Positions 25,930 through 35,113 of a DNA stretch of 64,000 nucleotides are shown here, piece after piece. The stretch lies in NCBI RefSeq assembly GCF_001953305.1, contig NZ_MTFE01000010.1, forward strand, positions 5,520,795 to 5,584,794, given 5' to 3'. The notes under the pieces are model-generated. The model made no database searches, was not told the origin of the DNA, and saw only the letters and a list, made by a program, of their open reading frames with translations. Both the position numbers and the translations under genes were made by a program. The DNA comes from Cnuella takakiae. Its GTDB lineage: Bacteria > Bacteroidota > Bacteroidia > Chitinophagales > Chitinophagaceae. Every line of letters starts with the position of its first letter. Position 1 is the stretch's first letter.

Positions 25930-27018
25930 TTAATATTTTATAACAATGCCGTTAGGCTTTTTACCAACCAGGATGTCCTTTATTTTGGTGTGGGTAGTAA
26001 CATCTATAACCGAAACACTACCCGCCATTTGGTTGGTAACATAAGCAACGGAGCCATCGTTAGTAAAGGCTGTAGCATGTGCCCCCATAGCTGTATTGAA
26101 AACACCGCCCTGCACCCATGTGTTCCCTGTTGTGCTCCATGTCCAATAATGTACCTTGCCCCCTTCCGGGTCCGTTACCCATAGCTCGTTTTTAAGGTTA
26201 TTGTGGGCTACACTTCCGGGCATAAAATGGAGGTTGATGGTTTGCACTACTGTATTAGCAGCTACGTCAATCACGCTTACGGTTTGCCCGTCTTCGTTGT
26301 CCACATACATCTTTCCATCATAGCCAACCCAAGCCGCTACAGGGTTGTCACCAACAGGTATGGTGGCAATGATGGCCTTGGTGGCTGGATTGATCACCAT
26401 TATGTTATCATCACCGCCATTGGCGACATATGCCTTTGTACCATCAGCCGAGAAGGTGATTTCTGCAGGCTCATCCCCAACAGGGATGGTGTTTTTCACG
26501 GCGTAAGTGGCTGCATTTAGAACGAGGATTTTTTGATCATTCATTTGCGAAGTCCATATTTCGGAGCCGTCTGGTGAATACACAGCATTGTGGTTCATGC
26601 CAGGCACTTCCAGGTCTTTGATCATGGTGCCTTTAACTGCATCTACGACCATTACCCGGCCTTTCATGCCGGCCATGCTTCCGCTATGGCCTTCGCTCAA
26701 ATCCATACCCGGCATGGCTATGGCTAGCTGATGGCTGCTGGCATTAACGCTGTGGTAAATATGGTGAGGCCACATATCCATTTGAGCACCTGCGCTCATC
26801 AGCTCGATTGTTTCTGCAAGGCTGTTGTCCGAAAGCTTGATCACAGAAAGCGTATTGCTTTCACCATTTACCACATAGGCTGCCGGGTAGGAGATGTTTC
26901 TTTCGGCCATTCCATCATCCATGCCATCCATCTTATGTTTCCTGCATGCCTGCAGCACAACAAGTGGCAGGACAAATAGGGATAGGCGGTAAAGGAGGTT
27001 GATTGATAATTGCTTCAT
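25930..27018 (-). CDS. YVTN-type beta-propeller lipoprotein
   Basis: 362-residue lipoprotein (VVLQACRKHKMDGMDDGM: lipobox, followed by a short Met/Asp stretch). It has YVTN repeats (SYPAAYVVNGESNTLSVI, AYVANGGDDNIMVINPA, MYVDNEDGQTVSVIDV and AYVTNQMAGSVSVIDV), giving a seven-bladed propeller. There is also a MPGMDLSEGHSGSMAGMK loop with many Met, His and Ser residues. Such proteins are often near copper genes in Bacteroidota; a binding or scaffolding role is plausible but unproven. Confidence 0.88.
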   Translation of the reverse strand: MKQLSINLLYRLSLFVLPLVVLQACRKHKMDGMDDGMAERNISYPAAYVVNGESNTLSVIKLSDNSLAETIELMSAGAQMDMWPHHIYHSVNASSHQLAIAMPGMDLSEGHSGSMAGMKGRVMVVDAVKGTMIKDLEVPGMNHNAVYSPDGSEIWTSQMNDQKILVLNAATYAVKNTIPVGDEPAEITFSADGTKAYVANGGDDNIMVINPATKAIIATIPVGDNPVAAWVGYDGKMYVDNEDGQTVSVIDVAANTVVQTINLHFMPGSVAHNNLKNELWVTDPEGGKVHYWTWSTTGNTWVQGGVFNTAMGAHATAFTNDGSVAYVTNQMAGSVSVIDVTTHTKIKDILVGKKPNGIVIKY

Positions 27019-27129
27019 TATAGGGATTTTACATGTAGCGAAACAGTAAGAAATAACATGAGCTCATTTCTGGAACGGGCCAACAAACCAGGAGAGCTAA
27101 ATTGACCCGCCCATACTCTGAGACCATCC

Positions 27130-27738
27130 TTACTGGTTGGTAAGCACTTGTTCCACCTTGCCGCACTCAGGCATCTTCTTGCCCATGTAGGGGTTTACGA
27201 TCTCCTTCTTTTCGCTGATCCAGTTTGCGCCCTTATTGTTGTCGGCCATAGGACAATGGTCGAGGTAAAGGGTTTTGTTCGAACCAAAGGTTTTTACCAG
27301 TTCTGCTACATCCTCACTCATACCTACAAAATGTTCCCGTTGGTGATCGATCTTGCCGGCATTAGCAGCAGTATGTTCTGCATGCTCTTTTAGGTCTTCA
27401 AATACATCATTGAAGGTTTTTTGCTGATCCGCTGTGAACTTGGACCTGTCTACCTGGCCCAGGCTTTCGGTAAGGGCTTTGGCGCCACTGGCTGCCTCTG
27501 CAGCATTATCGCTGGCAAGGGCATTTTTAACGTGCAGGTAGTGATCAATGACCATGCTTACCTCATTTGCTGATGCATTGGCTTGGTTAGAGGCTGCATT
27601 CCCAGCTTCGGCACCTGTAGCCGAGGTTTCTTGCTGGGTGACGGAACCATTTTGATTTTCTGAACCGGCTTGGTTACCACATGAAGTGAACAGGATGGCA
27701 GCAGTAGCCATCAGGGCGCTAAAAACTCTGATTGTCAT
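27130..27738 (-). CDS. DUF3347 exported protein
   Basis: 202-residue paralogue of the gene at 17836-18399. It has a signal/lipobox (AAILFTSCGN), a Ser/Asn/Ala-rich linker (about 22-60), and DUF3347 with the C-terminal metal-site-like LDHCPMADNNKGANWIS and YMGKKMPECGKVEQVL. It is the first gene of the long minus-strand run after the terminator at 27817-27846. It probably binds copper in the periplasm; that is inferred from the Cys-Pro-Met and Cys-Gly elements and context. Confidence 0.87.
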   Translation of the reverse strand: MTIRVFSALMATAAILFTSCGNQAGSENQNGSVTQQETSATGAEAGNAASNQANASANEVSMVIDHYLHVKNALASDNAAEAASGAKALTESLGQVDRSKFTADQQKTFNDVFEDLKEHAEHTAANAGKIDHQREHFVGMSEDVAELVKTFGSNKTLYLDHCPMADNNKGANWISEKKEIVNPYMGKKMPECGKVEQVLTNQ

Positions 27739-27816
27739 CGTTTTAAGGTTTGATTGTTATGTATAGAAGAAATAAGAATAGCAAGCAGTTACAATCCCTT
27801 ATTGGGCATGTAACGC

Positions 27817-27846
27817 AAAAAGCCCGACAAGCAGGAGTTGTCAGGC
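27817..27846 (-). terminator. Terminator after HYC_CC_PP gene
   Basis: On the minus strand a 9-bp stem GCCTGACAA...TTGTCGGGC (one G-T type mismatch; arms 27838-27846 and 27822-27830) is followed by TTTTTGC. It separates the HYC_CC_PP gene from the downstream DUF3347 gene. Confidence 0.75.
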
Positions 27847-27862
27847 AGTAAGCCAGAAGATA

Positions 27863-28255
27863 TTAAATTCTGAATACGCGGTATTGTAAATACAAAGGCT
27901 CTTTTTCCCTATCGGGAGGAGCGTTGCTAAAAGGGAGCCTGTAGGATGTGCCTACATAAAGAGTCGGCTGGTAATCCGGAAAAAGAGGAGTAACAACTTC
28001 TGAAAATGACAAAAGATAGCTTAGGGATGCTTCAGTAGCCTTCTGATCAGCGTCAACTTTTACTTGTTTGTGTTCATCCTTACAGCAGCCTTTGGTATCT
28101 TCTTTAGCCATACCACAATTGCTGCAAGAATCGCTAACATCCTTATCAATCCCCCAGCTCACCAACTCATCCATGCAATAGTGCAAATGGATGGTAGCTC
28201 CGGTGGAGGCTGTAAGGTAAAGAAGGGATAATATGAGAATAGCGAGCCTTTTCAA
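27863..28255 (-). CDS. HYC_CC_PP family small exported protein
   Basis: 130-residue protein named after its motifs: HLHYCM right after the signal helix, CSNCGM, GCCKDEH, and SNAPPDRE near the end. Family members are Bacteroidota-specific and lie beside copper/silver genes; the His and Cys suggest metal binding at the membrane. The TTG at 28255 (MKRLAILILSLLYL) is chosen because the upstream frame overlaps the -7 box at 28271-28278 and its paralogue begins the same way. A paralogue lies at 55374-55769. Confidence 0.8.
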   Translation of the reverse strand: MKRLAILILSLLYLTASTGATIHLHYCMDELVSWGIDKDVSDSCSNCGMAKEDTKGCCKDEHKQVKVDADQKATEASLSYLLSFSEVVTPLFPDYQPTLYVGTSYRLPFSNAPPDREKEPLYLQYRVFRI

Positions 28256-28270
28256 AACACTGTCTGTGAG

Positions 28271-28278
28271 CAAAAGTA
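28271..28278 (-). promoter_or_regulatory. -7 promoter element for HYC_CC_PP gene
   Basis: Minus strand TACTTTTG, an exact TAnnTTTG match, 15 bases upstream of the TTG start at 28255. Confidence 0.6.
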
Positions 28279-28456
28279 GGCATTGTCATCTGGAAATAAT
28301 ATAAAAGTTGTTGTCGGGTGAACAAAAAGGCTAGTTAAAAGCCTAAGAAGCGACGAATGCTTCTGCTCTGGAACCCGTTAAGCAACACATCATTTTAGCA
28401 CCATTTAAATGCTAAATAATGAACTCCTACTTTATTCAACCAGATATAGAAGTGGG

Positions 28457-28500
28457 ACAAACGTAATCATTTAAGCAAATGCTTAAATGATTACGTTTGT
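28457..28500. promoter_or_regulatory. 44-bp perfect palindrome, probable ArsR operator
   Basis: Two perfect 21-bp arms around an AA centre; the inner part reads CATTTAAGCA AA TGCTTAAATG. It ends 3 bases before the ATG of the decayed arsR gene. ArsR/SmtB repressors bind AT-rich 12-2-12 palindromes overlapping their own promoters, and this fits. The arms are longer than needed for one dimer. Confidence 0.6.
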
Positions 28501-28503
28501 ATA

Positions 28504-28890
28504 ATGGAAAATAACTGTACCTGTGCGTTTGCTGACGCTGTACTAATTTAAGAGCGCTAGAAAAAAGTCCAATTGGTAAATCATTCCCTTACTCAATTGA
28601 GTCAGATCCTGAGCTTGGTTGGAAATGACGTTCGTCTGAAAATACTTTATCTTCTGGATCAAGAAGGACAGCTTTGTGTGCGATCTCAGTGACAGTATTC
28701 AGATAACGATTCCCGCTGTTTCCCAGCATCTTCATAAGCTGAAGGATTGCAACCTGATCCAAAGCCAGAGGCAGACAATCTTCTATTCATTAAAACAGAT
28801 CAGCTACATATTCTTAAGCCTTTGTTTGAACGCATTACAATTGTAAACCCCCAAAACAGAAAGGCCTTCCATCTATTAATTTACGGTTAA
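28504..28890 (+). pseudogene. Decayed ArsR/SmtB-family metal-responsive repressor
   Basis: Reading from ATG 28504 gives MENNCTCAFADAVLI, then stop codons at 28549-28551 and 28558-28560, then a clean stretch LSLVGNDVRLKILYLLDQEG and QLCV. A frameshift in the TGTGTG run at 28675-28680 removes the second Cys of the ArsR site LCVCDL. The next frame continues DLSDSIQITIPAVSQHLHKL, then TIFYSLKTDQLHILKPLFER to a stop at 28888-28890. The helix-turn-helix is thus recognisable but three lesions break it. Moving one base in the first block also gives IKSARKK, so small indels explain the stops. It is adjacent to its likely operator. Confidence 0.85.
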
Positions 28891-28927
28891 GTTTACAATT
28901 TCACGTCTTAGAATTTAAGATTCACTG

Positions 28928-28935
28928 TACTTTTG
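28928..28935 (+). promoter_or_regulatory. -7 element TACTTTTG before pump operon
   Basis: Exact TAnnTTTG match 7 bases before the TTG start at 28943. If used, the transcript would begin about where translation does, a near-leaderless message. Confidence 0.5.
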
Positions 28936-28942
28936 CGCCTAC

Positions 28943-29323
28943 TTGAAAAAAGTAACTGCCATATTGCTCTTATTTGTGCAACTTAGCGCAACCACTGAGT
29001 TTTCGCAGCTTTTTAAGCTGCCTGTACTTTGGCAGCATTACCAGGAGCATAAGGAAGAGAATAAGGATGTTTCCTTTATTAGTTACCTGACGATGCACTA
29101 TCTGAATGGCGATGCAAAGGATGCAGATTATGAAAGAGACATGCAATTGCCTTTCAAAACCGGTTCAAACTATCAGGTCAGTAGTGTAGCCTCTATACTT
29201 CCTGCTCCAATAACCGCAACTGAACCCCCTGTATATTATCACTTGTCCGAAATCGTGACCTCCGACGATACCTTTATCTCCTCTCAGTTTCTATCTGCTA
29301 TCTGGCAGCCTCCGAAAGCTTAA
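28943..29323 (+). CDS. Small protein typical of CzcA/CusA pump operons
   Basis: 126 residues starting with TTG (MKKVTAILLLFVQLSATTEF). After the signal-like helix it has LPVLWQHYQEHKEENKDVSF, LTMHYLNGDAKDADYERDMQ and LPFKTGS, a pattern common to small proteins that precede CzcA-type pumps in Bacteroidota. The conserved His, Glu and Asp suggest metal contact. Function is unknown. Confidence 0.75.
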   Translation: MKKVTAILLLFVQLSATTEFSQLFKLPVLWQHYQEHKEENKDVSFISYLTMHYLNGDAKDADYERDMQLPFKTGSNYQVSSVASILPAPITATEPPVYYHLSEIVTSDDTFISSQFLSAIWQPPKA

Positions 29324-29548
29324 GCTTTTCTATTACTGTTTTCCATTCTTACTGCGAGATGAGCTTTGTCTTTATCTCGTAATGAACACTCATAGTCACG
29401 ATCAGCTATGCAGTGTCGCCATTGTTCCTGTGTATGGACGTAAGACGGTTCAAATAGTGCCTTCCCATTCTGACTTTCATGGTTCAATGGCAATCTGCGC
29501 GAAAAGCGTTGCCATGCCATCTGTTTTTCAAACTGCATTGATTTTACC

Positions 29549-32500
29549 ATGCTTAAGCAAATTATTCATTTTTCTATCCGGAATAAACTAATCATTGGCC
29601 TGCTAACCCTTGGGCTTCTTGTTTGGGGAGCATACCAGGCCACACAATTACCGATAGATGCCGTACCGGATATTACTGATAATCAGGTACAGGTGATTAC
29701 GGTTTCTCCTTCTCTTGGCGCTCCCGACATAGAACGCCTTATTACGTTCCCCATTGAACAGGCAAACAGCAACATACCTGGCCTAAAAGAAATCCGAAGC
29801 TTTTCCCGTTTCGGCTTGTCTGTTGTTACGATTGTTTTCAACGATGCCGTTGATGTGTATTGGGCCCGACAGCAGGTAGCCGAACGGCTGCAGCAAGTGC
29901 AAAGCCAGATACCGGTTCAATTTGGCAAACCTGAATTAGCACCTGTTACCACCGGTCTTGGTGAAATCTACCAATATGTCGTCAGGCCAAAGGCGGGCTT
30001 TGAAGGCAAATACGATGTGATGCAACTGCGCACCATTCAGGATTGGATTGTGCGCCGGCAATTGCTGGGTACCCAAGGAGTGGCGGAAGTCGCCAGCTTT
30101 GGCGGAAAGCTGAAGCAGTACGAGATTGCCCTCAATCCCTACAAGCTCAAATCGTACAACCTTACCGTTGATGATGTATTCACCGCCCTGGCAAAAAACA
30201 ACCAAAATACGGGAGGCGCCTACATTGAAAAAGGGCCTACGGTTTTGTTTATCCGTAGCGAGGGGCTGGTTGCCAACGAAGAAGATCTCAACAACATTGT
30301 AGTTAGCAGCACCGCAAGCAACATTCCGGTTTTGATTCGTGATGTGGGTGCAGTTCAACTGGGCAATGCTACCCGTTATGGCGCCATGACATTTAACGAT
30401 AAAGGCGAAGTGGCCGGAGCCGTTGTAATGATGTTGAAAGGTGAAAATTCTTCTGCGGTCATTAGAAGAGTGAAAGAAAAAATTGCTCAAGTTCAAAAAT
30501 CACTACCCGAAGGTGTTGTAATTGAGCCTTTCCTTGACCGGACAAAAATGGTGAACAATGCCATTTCAACAGTGGAGCGGAACCTGACGGAAGGTGCTTT
30601 GATTGTCATCTTCGTGTTGGTTCTTTTCTTGGGAAATTTAAGAGCAGGGCTGGTCGTAGCATCGGTCATTCCACTGGCCATGTTGTTTGCCATTATTATG
30701 ATGAACGCTTTTGGCGTGAGTGGCAATCTGATGAGCCTTGGTGCCATTGATTTCGGGTTGATAGTGGACGGCGCTGTTATCATTGTAGAAGCCGTGATGC
30801 ACCAGCTAAAACACTCAAAACATTTCAGTGGGGTAAACCGGCTCACGCAGGAGAAAATGGATGATGAAGTAGAACACAGCGCATCCCGCATGATGAATGC
30901 TTCCATCTTTGGGCAAATCATTATCCTGATTGTTTACCTCCCCATCTTTTCGCTACAAGGCATTGAGGGAAAAATGTTTAAGCCAATGGCTCAGACGGTT
31001 ACGTTTGCCCTCATCGGCGCTTTTATATTATCACTGACCTACGTACCTATGATGACTTCTTTGGCAATCAGCAAAAAAATCTCGCATAAGCCAAATCTAA
31101 GCGACCGGGTGATGAACAGGCTGGAAAGGATTTATCAGCATGCGCTGGCAAAATCACTGCGGCTATCGAAAGTATTTATCGCATCAGCAGTAGCGCTGTT
31201 TATCATTAGTGTCTTCATTCTAAGCCGGATGGGCGGTGAGTTTATTCCCAAGTTGGAAGAAGGCGACTTTGCCGTAGAAACAAGGGTGCTAACCGGAAGC
31301 AACATTACCACCTCTGTCAATACACTTCTTAAAGCCTCACAAATTCTGAAGGCAAGATTTCCGGAAGTGGAAAAAGTGGTGGGTAAGAATGGCAGCAGTG
31401 AAATTCCTACTGACCCCATGCCGATTGAAGCCAGTGACCTGATGATTATTTTAAAAGACAAAAGCACCTGGACCAGCGCCAAAACCTTTGATGAATTGTC
31501 GGAGAAGATGCAGGCTGCCTTGCAGGAAATACCAGGTGTAACGTTTGGCTTTCAGTATCCCGTTCAAATGCGGTTTAATGAGTTGATTAGCGGCGCCAGG
31601 CAGGATGTGGTGTGCAAAATTTTTGGGGAAGACCTGGACTCGCTTGCCAGTTATGCCAATAAACTGGGAGCCGTGGTAAGCACAGTTGATGGTGCTGCCG
31701 ATTTATATATTGAAACCGTTACCGGTATGCCGCAGATTGTCATTCGCTACAACCGGCCGGCGATAGCACAATACGGCCTTACGATTGAAGACATTAACCG
31801 TGTCATCAACACTGGCTTTGCAGGGCAAAGCACCGGACAGGTTTACGAAGGCGAAAAACGATTTGACCTCGTCGTACGTCTGGAAAGTGGCCAGCGGCAG
31901 AACATTGCAGACGTGCAAAACCTGCTGATAGCAACGCCGTCCGGCACGCAAATCACATTAAGCCAGGTGGCCGATGTTCGCATAACAGAAGGGCCCAACC
32001 AAATACAACGGGAAGATGCCAAACGCCGCATCATCGTTGGCTTTAATGTCCGGGGCCGGGATGTAAAAAGCGTGGTGAATGAGTTACAGGAGAAAGTAGA
32101 ACAGCAAATAAAATTACCCGCAGGCTATTTTGTAACGTATGGCGGTGCATTTGAAAATCTGCAGGAAGCACAAAAACGGTTGAGTATCGCCGTACCCATA
32201 TCACTGTTGCTCATCTTCCTGCTTCTGTACTTCGCCTTCCGCAGTGTCAAACAGGGACTGCTCATTTACTCGGCTATTCCACTCTCTGCCATTGGAGGAG
32301 TTTTGGCCTTAGCCATCAGAGGCATGCCATTCAGCATCTCTGCCGGGGTAGGATTTATTGCTTTGTTTGGAGTGGCAGTACTAAATGGCATTGTACTCAT
32401 CTCCGAATTTAACCGCCTTCGCAAAGAAGGCTGGAAAGACGTGAAACGCATTGTACTGCAGGGAACCAAAGTGCGATTACGCCCTGTATTGATGACAGCG

Positions 32501-33913
32501 ACGGTTGCTTCATTGGGTTTTATTCCCATGGCATTGAGCAGCGGCGCCGGTGCCGAAGTTCAGCGGCCATTGGCAACAGTTGTGATTGGCGGATTGGTCA
32601 CTGCTACATTCTTAACCTTATTCATTTTACCTATGTTGTATGTCATATTTGATGGAAAGAAAAGAATAAAATCATTGCCTGTGAAAGCTGCCGCTATGGG
32701 CTTGCTGTTCGTTGTAAGCGGGATGGCTTCGCTAAAAGCGCAAACACCTGTAACGTTGCAGCAAGCCCTTGACACGGCGGTTCAGAATAATCTAGCCGTC
32801 CGTTCTTCACAACTGAACGTGGCCTATTACCAGCAGTTACAGGGAAGTGCACGGGATGTTCCAAAAACGGCTTTTAATGCCGAAGTGGGCCAGTTTAATT
32901 CCTATCAGGCCGATACAAGACTGGGTGTACAGCAAACCATCAACTTTCCAACAGTGTACACCCGGCAGAAAGCTTTGTACCAGGCGCAAACCCGCCGGAG
33001 CCAGACGGAATTACAATGGACAAAACTGCAACTGAAAGAACAAGTGCGGCAAGACTATTCAGACATTGTTGCTCTAAAACAGAAACAAAAACTTTTGCAG
33101 TTTGCGGACAGCATCTATGCCGGGTTTTTGAGCAAAGCAGCATTGCGCTATAAAGCCGGCGAAACAAGCATTGTTGAAAGAGCGGCTGCGGAAAACCAGC
33201 GAAAGCAAATCAGCCTTCAGTTGCAAACACTGGAAGCAGATATTAATACAGCTCTTATCAGCTTCAATACGTTGCTCAACAGCAGGCACTATTTTGTCCC
33301 GGCGGATACGGGCTTGCGCATTCAGCCTGCATTCATAGCCGACACGGCGCTACTATCCCTTCATCCGGCCATTCAAATAAAACAAAATGATGTACTGATT
33401 GCTGAGCAAAACTGGCAACTGCAAAAAGCTAGGTTGCTGCCCGACCTGACATTGGGCTACAGTAACCAAAGCATCATCGGCAACCAGTTGGTTAACGGTG
33501 TAAACAAATATTACGACGCAGGCAACCGGTTCCACAGCGTACAGGCGGGTATTGCTATCTCGCTTTTTAGCGGCGCACAAAAAAGCAGGATACGGGCTGC
33601 CCAAACAGCCATACTGCAATCGCAAACAGAATACGAGCTTGCCCGGCAAAGGACGTTATCGGCCTACCGCACCTTGATAGAGCAATACCGTGTGCAGCAG
33701 GCAAACGTACAGGCCTACGAAACAACGATGCTGAAAAATGCTTCCACGGTGTTGAATGCAGCCAACCTGCAGTTTCAGAATGGAGAAATCAATTACCTGG
33801 AATGGGTGATGCTCACCAACCAAGCCGTCAGCATACAATCCGGGTATATAGATGCCGTTCAAAATCTCAACAGAATTCAAATCCAACTTCAAACCTTATC
33901 AAGCAACCAATAA
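29549..33913 (+). CDS. CzcA/CusA RND metal pump fused to TolC-family channel
   Basis: 1454 residues. Residues 1-1040 are a complete heavy-metal RND pump: helix 1 (NKLIIGLLTLGLLVWG), VPDITDNQVQVITVSPSLGA, helix 4 with SLGAIDFGLIVDGAVIIVEA, and the last helices with KVRLRPVLMTATVASLGFIP. After a charged linker (DGKKRIKSLPVK) comes a segment resembling a signal peptide, AAAMGLLFVVSGMASLKA, with a likely cleavage point after A1064. Residues 1065-1454 are a TolC-like outer-membrane protein (PVTLQQALDTAVQNNLAVRS; LSLHPAIQIKQNDVLI). Such fusions are known in Bacteroidota; the embedded signal suggests that the polypeptide is cut into pump and channel. The adaptor is encoded 10 bases downstream. Confidence 0.93.
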   Translation: MLKQIIHFSIRNKLIIGLLTLGLLVWGAYQATQLPIDAVPDITDNQVQVITVSPSLGAPDIERLITFPIEQANSNIPGLKEIRSFSRFGLSVVTIVFNDAVDVYWARQQVAERLQQVQSQIPVQFGKPELAPVTTGLGEIYQYVVRPKAGFEGKYDVMQLRTIQDWIVRRQLLGTQGVAEVASFGGKLKQYEIALNPYKLKSYNLTVDDVFTALAKNNQNTGGAYIEKGPTVLFIRSEGLVANEEDLNNIVVSSTASNIPVLIRDVGAVQLGNATRYGAMTFNDKGEVAGAVVMMLKGENSSAVIRRVKEKIAQVQKSLPEGVVIEPFLDRTKMVNNAISTVERNLTEGALIVIFVLVLFLGNLRAGLVVASVIPLAMLFAIIMMNAFGVSGNLMSLGAIDFGLIVDGAVIIVEAVMHQLKHSKHFSGVNRLTQEKMDDEVEHSASRMMNASIFGQIIILIVYLPIFSLQGIEGKMFKPMAQTVTFALIGAFILSLTYVPMMTSLAISKKISHKPNLSDRVMNRLERIYQHALAKSLRLSKVFIASAVALFIISVFILSRMGGEFIPKLEEGDFAVETRVLTGSNITTSVNTLLKASQILKARFPEVEKVVGKNGSSEIPTDPMPIEASDLMIILKDKSTWTSAKTFDELSEKMQAALQEIPGVTFGFQYPVQMRFNELISGARQDVVCKIFGEDLDSLASYANKLGAVVSTVDGAADLYIETVTGMPQIVIRYNRPAIAQYGLTIEDINRVINTGFAGQSTGQVYEGEKRFDLVVRLESGQRQNIADVQNLLIATPSGTQITLSQVADVRITEGPNQIQREDAKRRIIVGFNVRGRDVKSVVNELQEKVEQQIKLPAGYFVTYGGAFENLQEAQKRLSIAVPISLLLIFLLLYFAFRSVKQGLLIYSAIPLSAIGGVLALAIRGMPFSISAGVGFIALFGVAVLNGIVLISEFNRLRKEGWKDVKRIVLQGTKVRLRPVLMTATVASLGFIPMALSSGAGAEVQRPLATVVIGGLVTATFLTLFILPMLYVIFDGKKRIKSLPVKAAAMGLLFVVSGMASLKAQTPVTLQQALDTAVQNNLAVRSSQLNVAYYQQLQGSARDVPKTAFNAEVGQFNSYQADTRLGVQQTINFPTVYTRQKALYQAQTRRSQTELQWTKLQLKEQVRQDYSDIVALKQKQKLLQFADSIYAGFLSKAALRYKAGETSIVERAAAENQRKQISLQLQTLEADINTALISFNTLLNSRHYFVPADTGLRIQPAFIADTALLSLHPAIQIKQNDVLIAEQNWQLQKARLLPDLTLGYSNQSIIGNQLVNGVNKYYDAGNRFHSVQAGIAISLFSGAQKSRIRAAQTAILQSQTEYELARQRTLSAYRTLIEQYRVQQANVQAYETTMLKNASTVLNAANLQFQNGEINYLEWVMLTNQAVSIQSGYIDAVQNLNRIQIQLQTLSSNQ

Positions 33914-33923
33914 ATGCATTCAG

Positions 33924-35075
33924 ATGAAACGTTTAATCATATTTATAATAGCGGCCACAATCCTTTCCTGTTCTTCTAAAAAGCAAGATACTGCTACAGA
34001 AACAGCAGTAAAAGAAGAAAAACAAGTGGACCGCAACTATACCGTGCAGCTTACCGATTCGCAGGCACGGAATGCACAAATTGTCATCGGCCAGCTTGAG
34101 AAAAAGGAAATAGCAAACCAGTTAAAAGTAACAGGCAAGGTAGATGTGCCGCCGCAAAACATGGTTTCGGTCAGCTTTCCGCTGGGCGGATATTTGAAAT
34201 CCACAAATCTGCTGCCCGGTACCTATGTAAGAAAAGGCGGCGTGTTGGGTGTGCTGGAAGACATCCAGTTTATTCAGTTGCAACAGGATTACCTGTCGGC
34301 AAAAGTGCGTCTTCAGTTTTTGGAAGCAGACTACAAACGCCAGCAAACGCTGGATGCAGGTCAGGCAACCAGCACCAAAATGGTGCAGCAGGTGCGGAGC
34401 GATTACCAAAGCCAGCGCATCCTGCTTAGAAGTTTAGAGGAGAAGTTGCGTCTTATTGGCCTCAACCCTGCCCGGCTGAGCGAAGGAAACATTTCCAAAC
34501 GTGTCAACATCTACTCACCCATCAGCGGATATGTATCAAAGGTGAACGTCAATATTGGTAAGTATGTAAGCCCTACGGATGTATTGTTTGAGCTTGTAAA
34601 TCCGGCTGACATTCACCTGGTGCTGACTGTGTTTCAAAAAGATGTGGCGAAGCTGAGGGTAGGTCAAAAGGTGATAACCTATACCACCAGCGATACGATC
34701 AGAAAAATACCGGCTACAATTTTACTCATCAGCCAGGACGTGGCGCCGGATGGCAGCGTACAGGTGCATTGCCATTTTGAATACGAAGAACACAAGCTGC
34801 TGCCCGGCACGTTTATGAATGCGGAGATAGAGACTAAAAATGCTGAAGCGTTTGTTCTACCCGAAACGGCAGTGGTGAGCTTTGAGAATAACCATTACGT
34901 CTTTGTGCAGAAAGAGGAAAACGTTTACGAAATGATACCCGTGCAGACAGGCGCCAGTGAGAACGGATATGTAGCGTTGGATGACGCAAACAGCAAAGCA
35001 TTAGCCGGTAAGCCCATCGTAAGTGCAAATGCATACACATTACTCATGGCTTTAAAAAACAAGGCCGACGAATAA
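33924..35075 (+). CDS. RND efflux periplasmic adaptor lipoprotein (CzcB/CusB-like)
   Basis: 383 residues. ATG 33924 starts the lipoprotein signal (IIAATILSCSSKK) and lies 10 bases after the fusion pump stop. Order: linker rich in Thr/Glu, VQLTDSQARNAQIVIGQLEK, barrel-sandwich half VSFPLGGYLKSTNLLPGTYV, helical hairpin (about 120-170), then VNIYSPISGYVSKVNVNIGK and the beta-barrel/MP domains. It lacks the HMBD ribbon of the other CusB genes. It forms a tripartite pump with the preceding fusion protein. Confidence 0.93.
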   Translation: MKRLIIFIIAATILSCSSKKQDTATETAVKEEKQVDRNYTVQLTDSQARNAQIVIGQLEKKEIANQLKVTGKVDVPPQNMVSVSFPLGGYLKSTNLLPGTYVRKGGVLGVLEDIQFIQLQQDYLSAKVRLQFLEADYKRQQTLDAGQATSTKMVQQVRSDYQSQRILLRSLEEKLRLIGLNPARLSEGNISKRVNIYSPISGYVSKVNVNIGKYVSPTDVLFELVNPADIHLVLTVFQKDVAKLRVGQKVITYTTSDTIRKIPATILLISQDVAPDGSVQVHCHFEYEEHKLLPGTFMNAEIETKNAEAFVLPETAVVSFENNHYVFVQKEENVYEMIPVQTGASENGYVALDDANSKALAGKPIVSANAYTLLMALKNKADE

Positions 35076-35113
35076 CAACAAACCTACTTTTTAAACAACT
35101 CAAAATCAATTTT

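Noticed and set aside
25529..28255. Possible mercury operon (MerP-like HMA, HYC protein, ArsR remnant)
   Set aside because: No merA, merT or merC is present; the neighbours are Cus and Cop genes.
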